A program made the position numbers and the translations under genes. Source: DASYKS01 sp031404815 (GTDB taxonomy: Bacteria; Acidobacteriota; Thermoanaerobaculia; Multivoradales; UBA5704). Taken from it: DNA of 64,000 nucleotides. The notes under the pieces are model-generated. The model made no database searches. It was given only the letters and a program-made list of their open reading frames with translations, and was not told where the DNA came from. Location: contig JANNIH010000066.1 in assembly GCA_031404815.1 (NCBI GenBank), positions 17,599 to 81,598 on the forward strand, given 5' to 3'. Numbering within the stretch: the first letter of the stretch is position 1; every line of letters starts with the position of its first letter. Shown piece after piece: positions 42,582 through 51,658 of this stretch.

Positions 42582-44261
42582 TCAGTCCTGCCAGACGATC
42601 GGCCGCCCCGTGGAGTACCAGGCGTCGACCTCTCCCTCGTAGGTGCTCTCGATCGCCGCCCTCTTCACTTTGAGCGTGGGGGTGAGGAAGCCGTTGTCGA
42701 TCCGCCACTCGTCGCGCACGACGGCGAAGAAGGCGAGCGCCTCGTGCGCATCGCCGCCCGCGTTGACCGCCAAGAGGTGCGCTTCGAGGCTCGCTGCGAT
42801 CTCGCTTCGCCCACCCGCCTGGGCGTGTTTCCAGGCTTCTGCGCCGAGCATCACGAGCGCGTAGGGCTGGGGGCGCGCGGGTCCGGTGACGCACACCGCC
42901 TCGACCAGCGGATGGCCCGCGATCCGGTTCTCGAGCGGGGCCGGGACGACGTACTTCCCCTTGCTGGTTTTGAATAGCTCCTTAAGCCTGCCGGTGATGC
43001 GCAACCGCCCGATCTCGTCGATCTCGCCGCGGTCGCCCGTGCGCAGGTAGCCGTCGGCGGTGAAGGTCTCGGCGGTCAGCTCGGGGGCCTTCCAGTAGCC
43101 CTTCATCGCGCCCGGCGTCTTGACCTGGACCTCGCCCTCGGCGCTGATCCGGCACAGGACACCGGGGTAGCCTTCTCCGACGTAGCCGGGTCGCACGCGC
43201 CCGATGCGATTGGCGTGCGAGTAGCCGAAGTTCTCGGTCATGCCGTAGCCTTCGACCAGCTCGAGCCCGAGGCGGCGATACCAGGAGAGCAGCTCCGCGG
43301 GCATGGGCGCCGAGCCGCTGCCCGCGAGGCGCACGGAATCGAGCCCGAGCGCCTTAAGCACCTTGCGCCTTACGAGGCGAGAGACCAGCGGAATCGCGAG
43401 CAGGAACGTGAGCTTGCCGGGCGACATCTTCGTGAAGACGCCGAGCTGGAACTTCTGCCACAACCGGGGGACGGTGAAGAACAGGGTCGGCCGGGCGCGT
43501 TTCAGATCGTCGACAAACGTTTCGAGGCTCTCGGCGAAATAGACGTGGAAACCGACGAAGAACGCGCAGCACTCAACGACCAGCCGCTCTGCCACATGGG
43601 CGAGGGGGAGATGGGAGAGGATGCGGTCCTCGGGGAAGAGGCCGTAGGCTTGGTCCATTCCCGAGCACGCGTGGGCGATGGCGCCGAACGTCACCATCAC
43701 GCCCTTGGGCGTTCCGGTGCTGCCCGAGGTGTAGACGATCGTGGCCAGTTCGTCCGCGGAGCGCACCGGGTCGCCTTCGATCGGTGCGGTCGCGGCCACC
43801 AGATCGTCCCAGCGCGGTGCGTCGATCGCGGGAGCGAGCGGCAGGGCGATTCGCGGCAGAGCAGTCGGGATGGCCTCGGCCAGGGCGTCCCAGCTGTCGA
43901 GCTTGCCGACGAACAAGAGCCGCGCCTCGCTGTGTTCGAGGATCTGCCGCGCCGTCTCTCTCGCCATCGTGGGGTAGAGCGGAACCGAGACGTGGCCCGC
44001 CATCCAGATCGCCAGATCCGCGAGCAGCCAATGGGCGGAGTTCTTGCCCAAAAGGGCGATGTGGCTTCCGGGGGGCGCAGCCGAGCGCAGGTGCGCGGCC
44101 ATCCGCCGCGCCTCGCCCACCGCCTGCCGCCAGGTGACATCGCGCACCGCGCCGCCGCCCAGCGGTTGGGTGAGGAAGACCCGGTCGGCCCGGGTGCGCT
44201 CCCAGTGGTAGACGTGTTCGAGCACCAACCCACCCGCGGGACGGCTCGCCGGTTCGGTCAT
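42582..44261 (-). CDS. AMP-forming long-chain acyl-CoA synthetase-like protein
   Basis: 559 residues. The adenylate-forming motif YTSGSTGTPKG lies near residue 178, GYGMTE near 340 and YLRTGDRGEID near 410, with the P-loop lysine region KTSKGKYV near 435. It should activate a carboxylic acid with ATP and join it to CoA. The substrate is probably a fatty acid. It lies 14 nt behind the AI-2E-type permease in the same direction, so the two are likely an operon. Confidence 0.87.
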   Translation of the reverse strand: MTEPASRPAGGLVLEHVYHWERTRADRVFLTQPLGGGAVRDVTWRQAVGEARRMAAHLRSAAPPGSHIALLGKNSAHWLLADLAIWMAGHVSVPLYPTMARETARQILEHSEARLLFVGKLDSWDALAEAIPTALPRIALPLAPAIDAPRWDDLVAATAPIEGDPVRSADELATIVYTSGSTGTPKGVMVTFGAIAHACSGMDQAYGLFPEDRILSHLPLAHVAERLVVECCAFFVGFHVYFAESLETFVDDLKRARPTLFFTVPRLWQKFQLGVFTKMSPGKLTFLLAIPLVSRLVRRKVLKALGLDSVRLAGSGSAPMPAELLSWYRRLGLELVEGYGMTENFGYSHANRIGRVRPGYVGEGYPGVLCRISAEGEVQVKTPGAMKGYWKAPELTAETFTADGYLRTGDRGEIDEIGRLRITGRLKELFKTSKGKYVVPAPLENRIAGHPLVEAVCVTGPARPQPYALVMLGAEAWKHAQAGGRSEIAASLEAHLLAVNAGGDAHEALAFFAVVRDEWRIDNGFLTPTLKVKRAAIESTYEGEVDAWYSTGRPIVWQD

Positions 44262-44275
44262 CTCCGATCGCCTCG

Positions 44276-45325
44276 TCAGATCAACTCGCGCGCCCCGAGT
44301 TCCATCTTCAAGAACGCATAGTAGATCGGTGCCGCGATCACCCCGGCCAGGCCGAAGGCGGTCTCCATCAACAGGATCGCGAGCAGCAGCTCCCAGGCGC
44401 TCGCCTTGATTTGGGTGCCGACGATCCGCGCGTTCAGGAAATACTCGAGCTTGTGAACCACGACCAAAAAGGTGAGCGAACCGATCGCCGCGCCCAGCGA
44501 GTGAGAGAGGCTCACGACCACGATGAACGTATTCGAGACCAGGTTGCCGATTACCGGCACGAGCCCCGCGACAAAGGTCACCGCGATCAGCGTCTTGGTG
44601 AGCGGCAGGTGGACCCCCAGGATGGGCAGGACGACCACTAAGTAGATCGCCGTGAGGGCGGTATTGAGGCCCGAAATTCGCACCTGGGCAAAGACGATGC
44701 GCCGGAACGACTCGCCGAGCAGCTCGGCGCGGTCGGTGAGCGCTTTGGCGAGGGGGGCCCGCTTGCCGTGGTCGAGAGTCTCGTGAAGCGAGATCAGCGC
44801 GCCGAGGACCATGCCGACCAGAGCATGGAGGAACGTCATGCCGAGGTCGGTGCCGAGGGTCCGGAGCTCACCCGCGTGTTCCCGCAGCCAAACGACCGCC
44901 GAATGCTCCAGCTCGGCCGCATTCGCGGGGATTTGGCTCGCCAGCCAGACCGGCAACTGTTCCTTCGATTTCTCCAGAACATCGGCCATCTTCGCGAGCA
45001 GCGTGGCCAGGCTCCCTTGGTCGCTCCGGAAGAATGCGATCCCGCCGACGACGATCAGCACGAGCGTCGCGATCACGATGGCCGAAAGAAGCGTCACCGC
45101 CAAAGCCTTCCGCGGCCCGCGGCCCCGGCCCCTCAAGAACGGCAGCTTCCCCGCGATCAGATGCACCAGCTCGTACACCGCAAGGCCGCCCAGCAGAGCG
45201 GCCAACAGATGTAGGTGTAGAACCAAGAACAACCCGATCACCGCGAGAACCCACGACGCGATCTCGGAAGAGGAGGGGCGGGGAAGGGCAGGGGCGGTGG
45301 GGGTCGCGGTGTTTTCGGTGGCCAT
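44276..45325 (-). CDS. AI-2E family transporter-like membrane protein
   Basis: 349 residues from ATG at 45325; an in-frame reading to 45535 is unlikely. It has about eight membrane helices, with the family pattern of paired N-terminal helices, a long cytosolic helix region (SLATLLAKMADVLEKSKEQLP) and the C-terminal LPILGVHLPLTKTLIAV, FVAGLVPVIGNLVSN and LNARIVGTQIKASAWELLLA segments. Family members export diverse small solutes; the substrate is unknown. Confidence 0.85.
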   Translation of the reverse strand: MATENTATPTAPALPRPSSSEIASWVLAVIGLFLVLHLHLLAALLGGLAVYELVHLIAGKLPFLRGRGRGPRKALAVTLLSAIVIATLVLIVVGGIAFFRSDQGSLATLLAKMADVLEKSKEQLPVWLASQIPANAAELEHSAVVWLREHAGELRTLGTDLGMTFLHALVGMVLGALISLHETLDHGKRAPLAKALTDRAELLGESFRRIVFAQVRISGLNTALTAIYLVVVLPILGVHLPLTKTLIAVTFVAGLVPVIGNLVSNTFIVVVSLSHSLGAAIGSLTFLVVVHKLEYFLNARIVGTQIKASAWELLLAILLMETAFGLAGVIAAPIYYAFLKMELGARELI

Positions 45326-45394
45326 GGCGTGCGGGGAGCATGGCACAGGTGGGGCCAGCTGCAAGGCACAAGTACGGTCGCTCTCAGGTTGGTG

Positions 45395-45424
45395 TTGCAG
45401 GCAGTCCCGATTTGGGACTATTCT
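45395..45424 (+). promoter_or_regulatory. higBA promoter with palindromic operator
   Basis: TTGCAG (45395-45400) and TATTCT (45419-45424) form a -35/-10 pair with an 18-nt spacer. The spacer contains the palindrome AGTCCC-GATTT-GGGACT (45403-45419), a likely binding site for the HigA-type antitoxin. The start codon at 45431 follows within 7 nt. Confidence 0.55.
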
Positions 45425-45430
45425 TGGCCG

Positions 45431-45733
45431 GTGCGCGTGCTCACCCTCTCCACACTCCGGGCGTTCTGGGAGCAGAATTCCGGATTCGCGGACGCAAGGG
45501 AGCCCCTCTTGGCCTGGTACCGACATGCACTCCATGCGGACTGGGCGTCACCCATGGACGTGAAGGACGATTTCGGCAAGGCGAGCATCCTCAAAGACGG
45601 TCGAGTGGTGTTCAACATGGCGGGCAACAAGTATCGGTTGGTGGTCTGGATCAACTACGAGCACCGGATCTTGTACGTCCGATTCGTTGGTACCCATGCC
45701 CAGTACGACCGGATTGACGCGCAAACGATTTGA
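45431..45733 (+). CDS. higB: HigB-type mRNA interferase toxin
   Basis: 100 residues from GTG 45431. The pattern MRVLTLSTLRAFWEQN, DFGKASILKDGRVVFNMAGNKYRLV and the ending YVRFVGTHAQYDRID is that of HigB-type toxins of the RelE superfamily, which cleave mRNA on the ribosome. The toxin precedes the antitoxin, the usual higBA order. The gap to higA is 12 nt. Confidence 0.9.
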   Translation: MRVLTLSTLRAFWEQNSGFADAREPLLAWYRHALHADWASPMDVKDDFGKASILKDGRVVFNMAGNKYRLVVWINYEHRILYVRFVGTHAQYDRIDAQTI

Positions 45734-45745
45734 AGGAGAACGGAC

Positions 45746-46120
45746 ATGAACATCCGGCCTATCCGTAACGGAGCCGACTACCGCTCGACCTTGAAAGAGA
45801 TCGAGTTGCTCATGATGGCCAAACTGGGCACGCCCGAAGGTGAGAGGCTGGACGTTTTGGCCACTTTGGTCGAGGCTTGGGAGCGCAAGCATTTCCCAAT
45901 GGATCTACCCGATCCGATCGAGGCGATCCGGTTCGTGATGGACCAGCGCGACTTGACGGTCAAGGACCTCGAGCCCCTGATCGGTCGATCCAATCGCGTC
46001 TACGAAGTCCTCGCCCGCAAACGGCCTTTAACCCTCAAGATGATCTGGAAGCTTCACACGGTGCTTGGAATCCCTGCGGAATCGCTGATTCGGCAGGCCG
46101 ACGAGGCGCGTGCGGCGTGA
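45746..46120 (+). CDS. higA: HigA-type antitoxin with HTH domain
   Basis: 124 residues. The N-terminal MNIRPIRNGADYRSTLKEIE and the C-terminal XRE HTH (TVKDLEPLIGRSNRVYEVLARKR) match the HigA subtype that pairs with this kind of HigB. It should bind the toxin and the palindrome at 45403-45419 to repress its own operon. Confidence 0.9.
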   Translation: MNIRPIRNGADYRSTLKEIELLMMAKLGTPEGERLDVLATLVEAWERKHFPMDLPDPIEAIRFVMDQRDLTVKDLEPLIGRSNRVYEVLARKRPLTLKMIWKLHTVLGIPAESLIRQADEARAA

Positions 46121-46161
46121 GGGAGTTGGGAGCAGGGGCGGTCCTCTGTTCGAAAGAAGGA

Positions 46162-47307
46162 TTAGGCGACCGAGCGGACGGCGTCGACGAAATGCTTCCA
46201 GGACTTGTTGAACGCTTCGGCCTGACCTGCGTTGCTGACCATATATTCCTCGTTCATACCGGTGGTTGATTTGAAAACGAACTCTCCGTATTGAACGACC
46301 GGAATCTGGTAGTTACCTTTGAACCTTCGATCGGGCGAACCGTCTTTGTTGGTCTTCACCCAAGTCTGCCCAACAACCTTCGAGTCCGGCGGTACGGTCC
46401 CAGTTTCAATGAATCCGGTTGGAGAGTAGGTCAGATCAACTTCCTTGTACTCAAGCAGCGCGAAGGCTTCGGGCGAAATGAAATAGAGAACGAACGCCGG
46501 ATAGAAAAAGATATCACCGCCATTGGCATTGGCCAGATGTGGCACGTTCCACTCCGACTCAATCACGTCGCACTTACCAACGCGGAATGACACAGGTTCA
46601 CGTGCAATAGTTCGGGTGGCGGTGGTCCGTTCGGCTATCCTATTCGTACGGCGTTGACCTACCGTATCCCAGATGCGCGCTGACTTTGCAAGGAGGGAGA
46701 ACTCGTCGCACATACGGTGAAATGCCTGAGAGACAATCTTTGGCATTTCAATCTGCGTGTTGAGGCGGGCTAGGCCTTCCTGTTCCTGCAGTTCTTCGCG
46801 TCGTGCTACTGCCTCTTCCGCAGTAGCTGCGAGCTGTTGAAACCTTGTCTGGAAGATGCGGCGCAGCACCCACCCGTTGTTCCAACGAGTGTACTTGCCT
46901 ACGGAGCGTTGCTCCTGAGTGTGAGCGCCGACGAGTTCGCGTGTTATCTCTCCGTGTTCGCGTCGAGCTTGCTCGACCAAGCGCTTGAACTCGGCCAGGC
47001 CGGGCGTGGTGAGCACCCCGGAGCCAGAGCTCCGGATATCTTCGAGGTCAGAATTGGCAACCGGTATTGGTGCCGGAACGGGCGTTGACGAAGGATACCG
47101 AGATCCTACGTCTGGGGTTGACGGGCTGGGGAGCGATTGGTGAAAGGAAAGCGGTGTTCCCGGTATGTTTGCCGTGAAGGAGGATCGCCGCGGGCTTGCT
47201 GTAAAGCGAAGCGGTCCTACTCCCACAGATGTGCTGATGCCGCTTTTCGACAGCGTGAGACGGATACCCGGGAGTGGTCTAAAACTCTTGCGAAATTGCC
47301 ATCCCAT
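46162..47307 (-). CDS. DUF4236 protein with unknown C-terminal domain
   Basis: 381 residues. The first 50 residues (WQFRKSFRPLPGIRL then SKSGISTSVGVGP) are the DUF4236 signature. The rest includes a helical middle part and a beta-rich end (DIFFYPAFVLYFISPEAFALL), without a recognised domain. DUF4236 proteins occur mostly in accessory and phage-like regions. Base composition is visibly less G+C-rich than around it, consistent with transfer. Confidence 0.75.
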   Translation of the reverse strand: MGWQFRKSFRPLPGIRLTLSKSGISTSVGVGPLRFTASPRRSSFTANIPGTPLSFHQSLPSPSTPDVGSRYPSSTPVPAPIPVANSDLEDIRSSGSGVLTTPGLAEFKRLVEQARREHGEITRELVGAHTQEQRSVGKYTRWNNGWVLRRIFQTRFQQLAATAEEAVARREELQEQEGLARLNTQIEMPKIVSQAFHRMCDEFSLLAKSARIWDTVGQRRTNRIAERTTATRTIAREPVSFRVGKCDVIESEWNVPHLANANGGDIFFYPAFVLYFISPEAFALLEYKEVDLTYSPTGFIETGTVPPDSKVVGQTWVKTNKDGSPDRRFKGNYQIPVVQYGEFVFKSTTGMNEEYMVSNAGQAEAFNKSWKHFVDAVRSVA

Positions 47308-47481
47308 GTCTTCTCCTAGAGCTATCGAGAAGGTGCTTGGCGAGAGGTGTAAGCCGTCCTAACCAGTTAACGCGATCTCTGCCGGATTTGGGGACCATCT
47401 GCCCGATCGGTAGGAATACCTATCCGCCGCGCTTTGAAGGCTGAAGGTGCCGCAGGTCACCCCAGTGTCCGCTCCAGCTGC

Positions 47482-47736
47482 TCACCCCGCCTCCCTCGCC
47501 GCCTCCTCGCGCCGCTCGGCGATCAGCTCGTCCGCCAGGCTCACGCCGGGAGGGAGCCCCGCGAAGCGAGTCTTCAACCCTTCGAGCACCGCGCTGGGTT
47601 TTTCCAGCACGAGACGCTCGCCCTCGAGGCGAGCCACGAGGGTGTCTCCGGTCGATAAGTGCATCGCCTGCCGGATCGTTTCCGGAAGGACCAGTTGTCC
47701 TTCTTCATCGACCGTGACGGGAGATCCCTTTGCCAT
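47482..47736 (-). CDS. Orphan AbrB/MazE-type antitoxin-like protein
   Basis: 84 residues. The N-terminal swapped-hairpin AbrB pattern is seen (SPVTVDEEGQLVLPETIRQ, then GDTLVARLEGERLVLEKP). The C-terminal helix (DELIAERREEAAREAG) would normally embrace a PIN toxin, but no toxin gene follows in the 170 nt downstream or overlaps it. It may act alone as a regulator or neutralise a distant toxin. Confidence 0.75.
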   Translation of the reverse strand: MAKGSPVTVDEEGQLVLPETIRQAMHLSTGDTLVARLEGERLVLEKPSAVLEGLKTRFAGLPPGVSLADELIAERREEAAREAG

Positions 47737-47799
47737 AATCGAAGCATCATGCCCTGTTCGCGCTCTTAATTCCAGCTGCCGCCGCGCGCGTCGTCCAAG

Positions 47800-49179
47800 T
47801 CACCGCAACACCTCCAGCACCATCCGCGGCCCCACCAGCCGCTCAGTCTCCCCACCCTCGCCCCCCGCCTTCAACCACAACGCCGCCACCACCTCCCGCG
47901 CGCCAACCTCCGGCAGCCGCCGAGCTTTCTCTTCGAGCTCGGCGAGCAGGCGGTCGGTGTTGCGGGCGGTGGTCCATTTCACTTCGCCGACCAGGACGCT
48001 TCTGTCGTCGTTGCTCAAGGCGAGGAGGTCCAGTTCGAGCGGCTTGTGGTCTGTGCCCGCGCCCCACCAGCGGCCGGCGGGGCCCCAGGTTTTGCCTCCG
48101 AGGGTCAGGTGCGGAACGCTCGCGCGGGCCAGCTCGTCCCAGATCTCGCCGATGTGGTGGGGGAGGCTCTTTTCGATGTCCGCGGCGACGGCGTTCAGTT
48201 GGCCGGCGCCGAGGCGGGAGCGGTCGATATCGACGAAGCGGAACCAGAAGCGCAGAAACGGGTCGGAGATCTTGTAGAGCGTGCGCTTGCCGCCGCGGGA
48301 AGCTTCGCCGAACGGCTGCTCTCGGCGGATCAAGTCCATCTCCTGCAACCGCTGGAGCGGTCGCGACAGCGCGGTCGCCGGTTTGCCCAAGCGGGCGGCG
48401 ATCTCCGAGATGCGGTGGCAACCCTGGCCGATCAGGCTCAAGATCGATGCGGCCTGGGTCGTGTCGCGCAGGTCGTCGAGCAGCAGGCGCGACGGCTCCT
48501 CGTGGAGCACGCCCATCGGACTGAGCACGAGCGAGCGGATCGCCTCCGTAAGGTTCGGGTGGTCGCCCGCCAACTCCCAATAGCGCGGGGTACCGCCCCA
48601 GATCGAGTAGGCCTCGACCGCCTGTTCAGGGCTCTTCAAGTGGAGCGCTTCCTCGATCCACCCCGCGGGGAGCGGCGAGATCTTGAGGATTTCCCGCGCC
48701 CGGCCGAACAACGGCGCTGTCCGGTCGAGCACGAGCCCCTGCATCATCCGTTGGGACGAGCCGCTCAAGAGGAGATGGATGCCGGAATCCGCCGCGCGAT
48801 CGAGGTGCTTTTGCAGCAGGCTCGGCAGCTCGGGGGCGACCGCCACCATGGCGGGAAACTCGTCCAGGGCCAGCACCGTCCCCGGTCGCGCCTCCCGCCA
48901 CCAGCGGGCGAACAGAGCGTCCCAGTCCGGGTAGGTGACGGCTTCGAAGCCCGGTAGCACGCGGCCGATCTCGGTCGCCAGGCTCGCGCGCTGCAGATCC
49001 CCTTCGCGGTCGTCGCCCACGTAGTAGACCGCCCGCTCGGGGGGCAGGATCTCGCGCAACAGCCTCGACTTGCCGCAGCGGCGGCGCCCATAGATGACCC
49101 CGAGCGAGCCCTCGGCCTGGCCGAGCAGCTTCCGGAATCGGGCGGTCTCTTCGTGGCGGTCGAGGAAGGGCAGTTTCAT
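47800..49179 (-). CDS. Archaeal-type ATPase with DUF234 C-terminal domain
   Basis: 459 residues. Walker A is GRRRCGKSRLL near residue 31 and Walker B is VLALDEFPAM near 104, then a winged-helix part (CHRISEIAARLGKPATALSRPLQ) and a C-terminal DUF234 nuclease-like fold (LELDLLALSNDDRSVLVGEVKW). These enzymes belong to the STAND-like archaeal ATPase group. Function is not settled. Upstream on the coding strand are two perfect 10-nt direct repeats. Confidence 0.83.
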   Translation of the reverse strand: MKLPFLDRHEETARFRKLLGQAEGSLGVIYGRRRCGKSRLLREILPPERAVYYVGDDREGDLQRASLATEIGRVLPGFEAVTYPDWDALFARWWREARPGTVLALDEFPAMVAVAPELPSLLQKHLDRAADSGIHLLLSGSSQRMMQGLVLDRTAPLFGRAREILKISPLPAGWIEEALHLKSPEQAVEAYSIWGGTPRYWELAGDHPNLTEAIRSLVLSPMGVLHEEPSRLLLDDLRDTTQAASILSLIGQGCHRISEIAARLGKPATALSRPLQRLQEMDLIRREQPFGEASRGGKRTLYKISDPFLRFWFRFVDIDRSRLGAGQLNAVAADIEKSLPHHIGEIWDELARASVPHLTLGGKTWGPAGRWWGAGTDHKPLELDLLALSNDDRSVLVGEVKWTTARNTDRLLAELEEKARRLPEVGAREVVAALWLKAGGEGGETERLVGPRMVLEVLR

Positions 49180-49198
49180 CGCGAGGTCCCGGCCAAAG

Positions 49199-49224
49199 AT
49201 TATGTAGCAGGAACATTATGTAGC
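49199..49224 (-). repeat. Direct repeat in promoter of the DUF234-type ATPase gene
   Basis: ATTATGTAGC occurs at 49199-49208 and 49215-49224, 16 nt apart (GCTACATAAT on the coding strand). The gene starts 20 nt away at 49179. A GCTACATTAT in reverse orientation overlaps the repeat before the other ATPase gene (near 25927), so the two unrelated loci share a similar element. Confidence 0.5.
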
Positions 49225-49385
49225 TGCTGCATAGTCATGGCAAGGACCGCCGCCTCCCGCCCTTCGACTTCGCTCAGGGCTCGGGCCAACCTGCTGGCTT
49301 GAACGATGTCGAAGCCAGCTCGCCTGAGCGCCGGTCGAAATCGGGACAACCGACCCGGAGCCCGGTGCGAAGGGTAGGTGCCGCC

Positions 49386-49892
49386 CTACGAGGCGTTTTC
49401 GGCTTCCGGCGCCACCGACTCGGAAAGCCGGGCGGAGCCCCACTTGGGGTGTCGGATCCTTCTGCGCCGGTAGGCCAGGTCGACGAACGGGCCGCGATTC
49501 TCATTCGCTTGGACCAGGATGGTGGCGAATACGCGAAGCAAGAGAAAGCTGCCGGCGGGTAGGTCGGTCGCGCCCGAGACCAAGCGGGTGACGCGCTGGG
49601 CGAGGGGTGGAATCTCCGCACCGCGATCCAGATAGAGCAGAGACACACCAAGCTCCAAATAGGCGTCGGCGGCGCAGATCGGGTCCCCCGTCGTTTCGAA
49701 CGTCAGCGCAGCGCGCTCGAAGAGAGCGGCGGCTCGGAGGTGGTCTCCCTCCAGAGAGGCGCGTTCGGCACGCAGCATGAACTCCTGGGCGAACCGACTA
49801 GAGAGAGGCGAGGGCACCGAATCAGTGGGCCCCGGGCCGCTCCGGTGCAAGGGACTGCCCTTTCCCGACCCAGAAAACTGAATGTGTTCCAT
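49386..49892 (-). CDS. Small TPR-like protein divergent from HTH-TPR regulator
   Basis: 168 residues. The middle part (RAERASLEGDHLRAAALFERAAL then ADAYLELGVSLLYLDRG) is a TPR-like helical pair array. The N-terminus is Ser/Pro/Gly-rich and the C-terminus is basic (YRRRRIRHPKWG). It is divergent from the regulator at 50177 across a 284-nt region, so both may share control. The function is unknown. Confidence 0.6.
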   Translation of the reverse strand: MEHIQFSGSGKGSPLHRSGPGPTDSVPSPLSSRFAQEFMLRAERASLEGDHLRAAALFERAALTFETTGDPICAADAYLELGVSLLYLDRGAEIPPLAQRVTRLVSGATDLPAGSFLLLRVFATILVQANENRGPFVDLAYRRRRIRHPKWGSARLSESVAPEAENAS

Positions 49893-50176
49893 GGGGAGAT
49901 GTTAAATCACGTAACCGTCGATGTCGATGCGGAGTTGTCCAAAAGGCGTCACCGAGGGGTCATATCGGCCAAAATTGGTGCCGCCAGGGAGGATTCTGAG
50001 GCGTCCGGCGGTAACTCGTCGGAAGGCAGGCGTTCCAGGGGGTGCCTTCTCGCGATTTTTCGCTGTGTTCGATCCGGCCGGGCGGAATGCCCTGGCCCAG
50101 ATCTCGCAGAGGATGCGCGAAGTACCGTACACTTGCGAGCCAGTCCCACCAGCCGTTAGCCGAAGAGGATCGTTCT

Positions 50177-51637
50177 ATGCCGCGGACCACTCCGCCTCTC
50201 CTCGCCCTCGTGCTGCGCCACCTCCGTGAAGAGTCGGGATGGACGCAGGCTCAGTTGGAGTCCCAGGCTGGACTGGGGTCGGGGGTACTCTCCAAGCTCG
50301 AGCGAGGAGTCCATAGCCTCGGCCGGTCCGAAGTGGAACGCCTTGCCCGCATTCTGGGACTCGACGGAGGCTGGATCGATCGGACACTTGCGGCAGTCGA
50401 ACAACTACCACGGCGTCAGGCTCCGAACGATTCTCCCGGAGCGTTGACCTCGGCGGAGAGCCGGGCGGTCGAAGCGATGGCCGGTGGCCTCTCGCGCCAG
50501 CTCGGGCAGGCGGTGCGTGAGAAGCTCGGGGCGGCGCTGGTCGCCCGGCGTTGGCAGGCCGAGCGCGCTGCTGCGGCCGAAGCTTGGAGACAACTCCGCC
50601 GTCTCCCGGTCGATGATCGTCGCGTGCTGGTCGCCACGGTGGAGGATTTCCAGACTTGGGCGGTCTGCGAGCGGCTGTGTGAAGAGAGCTACCGCGCGGT
50701 GGCTCGCGATGCCGAGGACTCCCTGCGCCTCGCCGAGTTGGCCCAGGCGGCTGCGCAACGGGCGCCGGGTGGTCCGCCGTGGCGCCGATGCGTCGAGGGG
50801 TATGCGCTCTCGTTCGTGGGGAATGCTTGGCGGGTTCTCGGCGACTTTCAGCGCGCGAATCGAATGCTACGGCAAAGCGTCTTACAGTCGGCTGAGGCGA
50901 CGGCCTTCGAGGTGCAACCGCTCGACGGCACACTGCCGCTCCTTTTGTATGCCGTATTGCTAAAGTATCAGGAGGAGTACGACGAGTCGCTCCTCTTGAC
51001 GGATCAGGCGCTCGCCATGCGACCAGGCGCTTTACAAACCGCTCGATTGTGGATCAACAAGGCCTCCGTCTTGGAGAAACTGCAGGCCTTCGAGGAGGCT
51101 CTCGGAGCGCTGGAAGCCGCGGTGCCGCGAGCTCAGGAAGCCGGCGACGTGCGACTCCTGTGGGCCCTCGAGTTCAATCGGACCTCCTATCTCTGCCGAC
51201 TGCAGAGAATCGACGAGGCGGTCGGACGGATTGATCGACTTCGCTCGGCGGCGTTCGAGTCGGGGCGTACGCTCGACCTGCTGCGGTTGAGCTGGCTCGA
51301 TGCCCGGATCGCCGAAGGGCGGCACCGCTCGGCGGAAGCCGCGCAGATCCTGGACTCGGTCTGGAAGGCGTTCGCCGAACAAAGGATGCCTTTCGATGCC
51401 GCCATCGCGGCGCTCGAACTGGCGGCGCTCGAGCTCGAACGAGGCAATACGCGCGAGGTCAAGGCCTTGGCGAGCGCCGCCGCCCCCGTCTTTGCCGCGC
51501 TGACGCTGCCGGAGAAACTGCTCGCGAGCAGCGCCCTTTTCTGGCAAGCGGCGCGAAGGGAAGCGGCCGCAGTCACGGCGGCTCGTCTCCTCCTGAACGA
51601 CTTCACCCGTTTGCGGCACGGCCCCTTCGCTTCGTGA
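50177..51637 (+). CDS. XRE-HTH/TPR transcriptional regulator (RRNPP-like architecture)
   Basis: 486 residues from ATG 50177. Residues about 8-62 form an XRE HTH (REESGWTQAQLESQAGLGSGV). A helical linker follows with the motif TWAVCERLCEES at 160-171. The rest is a series of TPR-like helices (for example EEYDESLLLTDQALAMRPGA, then KLQAFEEALGALEAAV). HTH plus C-terminal TPR is the architecture of RRNPP regulators such as Rgg and PlcR, which bind secreted peptides. Here a small exported protein is coded convergently next to it. That it senses this peptide is inference. A strong hairpin overlaps its stop. Confidence 0.8.
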   Translation: MPRTTPPLLALVLRHLREESGWTQAQLESQAGLGSGVLSKLERGVHSLGRSEVERLARILGLDGGWIDRTLAAVEQLPRRQAPNDSPGALTSAESRAVEAMAGGLSRQLGQAVREKLGAALVARRWQAERAAAAEAWRQLRRLPVDDRRVLVATVEDFQTWAVCERLCEESYRAVARDAEDSLRLAELAQAAAQRAPGGPPWRRCVEGYALSFVGNAWRVLGDFQRANRMLRQSVLQSAEATAFEVQPLDGTLPLLLYAVLLKYQEEYDESLLLTDQALAMRPGALQTARLWINKASVLEKLQAFEEALGALEAAVPRAQEAGDVRLLWALEFNRTSYLCRLQRIDEAVGRIDRLRSAAFESGRTLDLLRLSWLDARIAEGRHRSAEAAQILDSVWKAFAEQRMPFDAAIAALELAALELERGNTREVKALASAAAPVFAALTLPEKLLASSALFWQAARREAAAVTAARLLLNDFTRLRHGPFAS

Positions 51638-51648
51638 AGGGCCGTGCC
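51615..51648 (+). terminator. Long hairpin at end of HTH-TPR gene
   Basis: GGCACGGCCCCTTC (51615-51628) pairs with GAAGGGCCGTGCC (51636-51648), with one bulged C. It overlaps the stop codon and lies between two convergent genes, so it may end transcription from both sides. No strong T-run follows. Confidence 0.5.
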
Positions 51649-51658
51649 ACGGGTCTAA

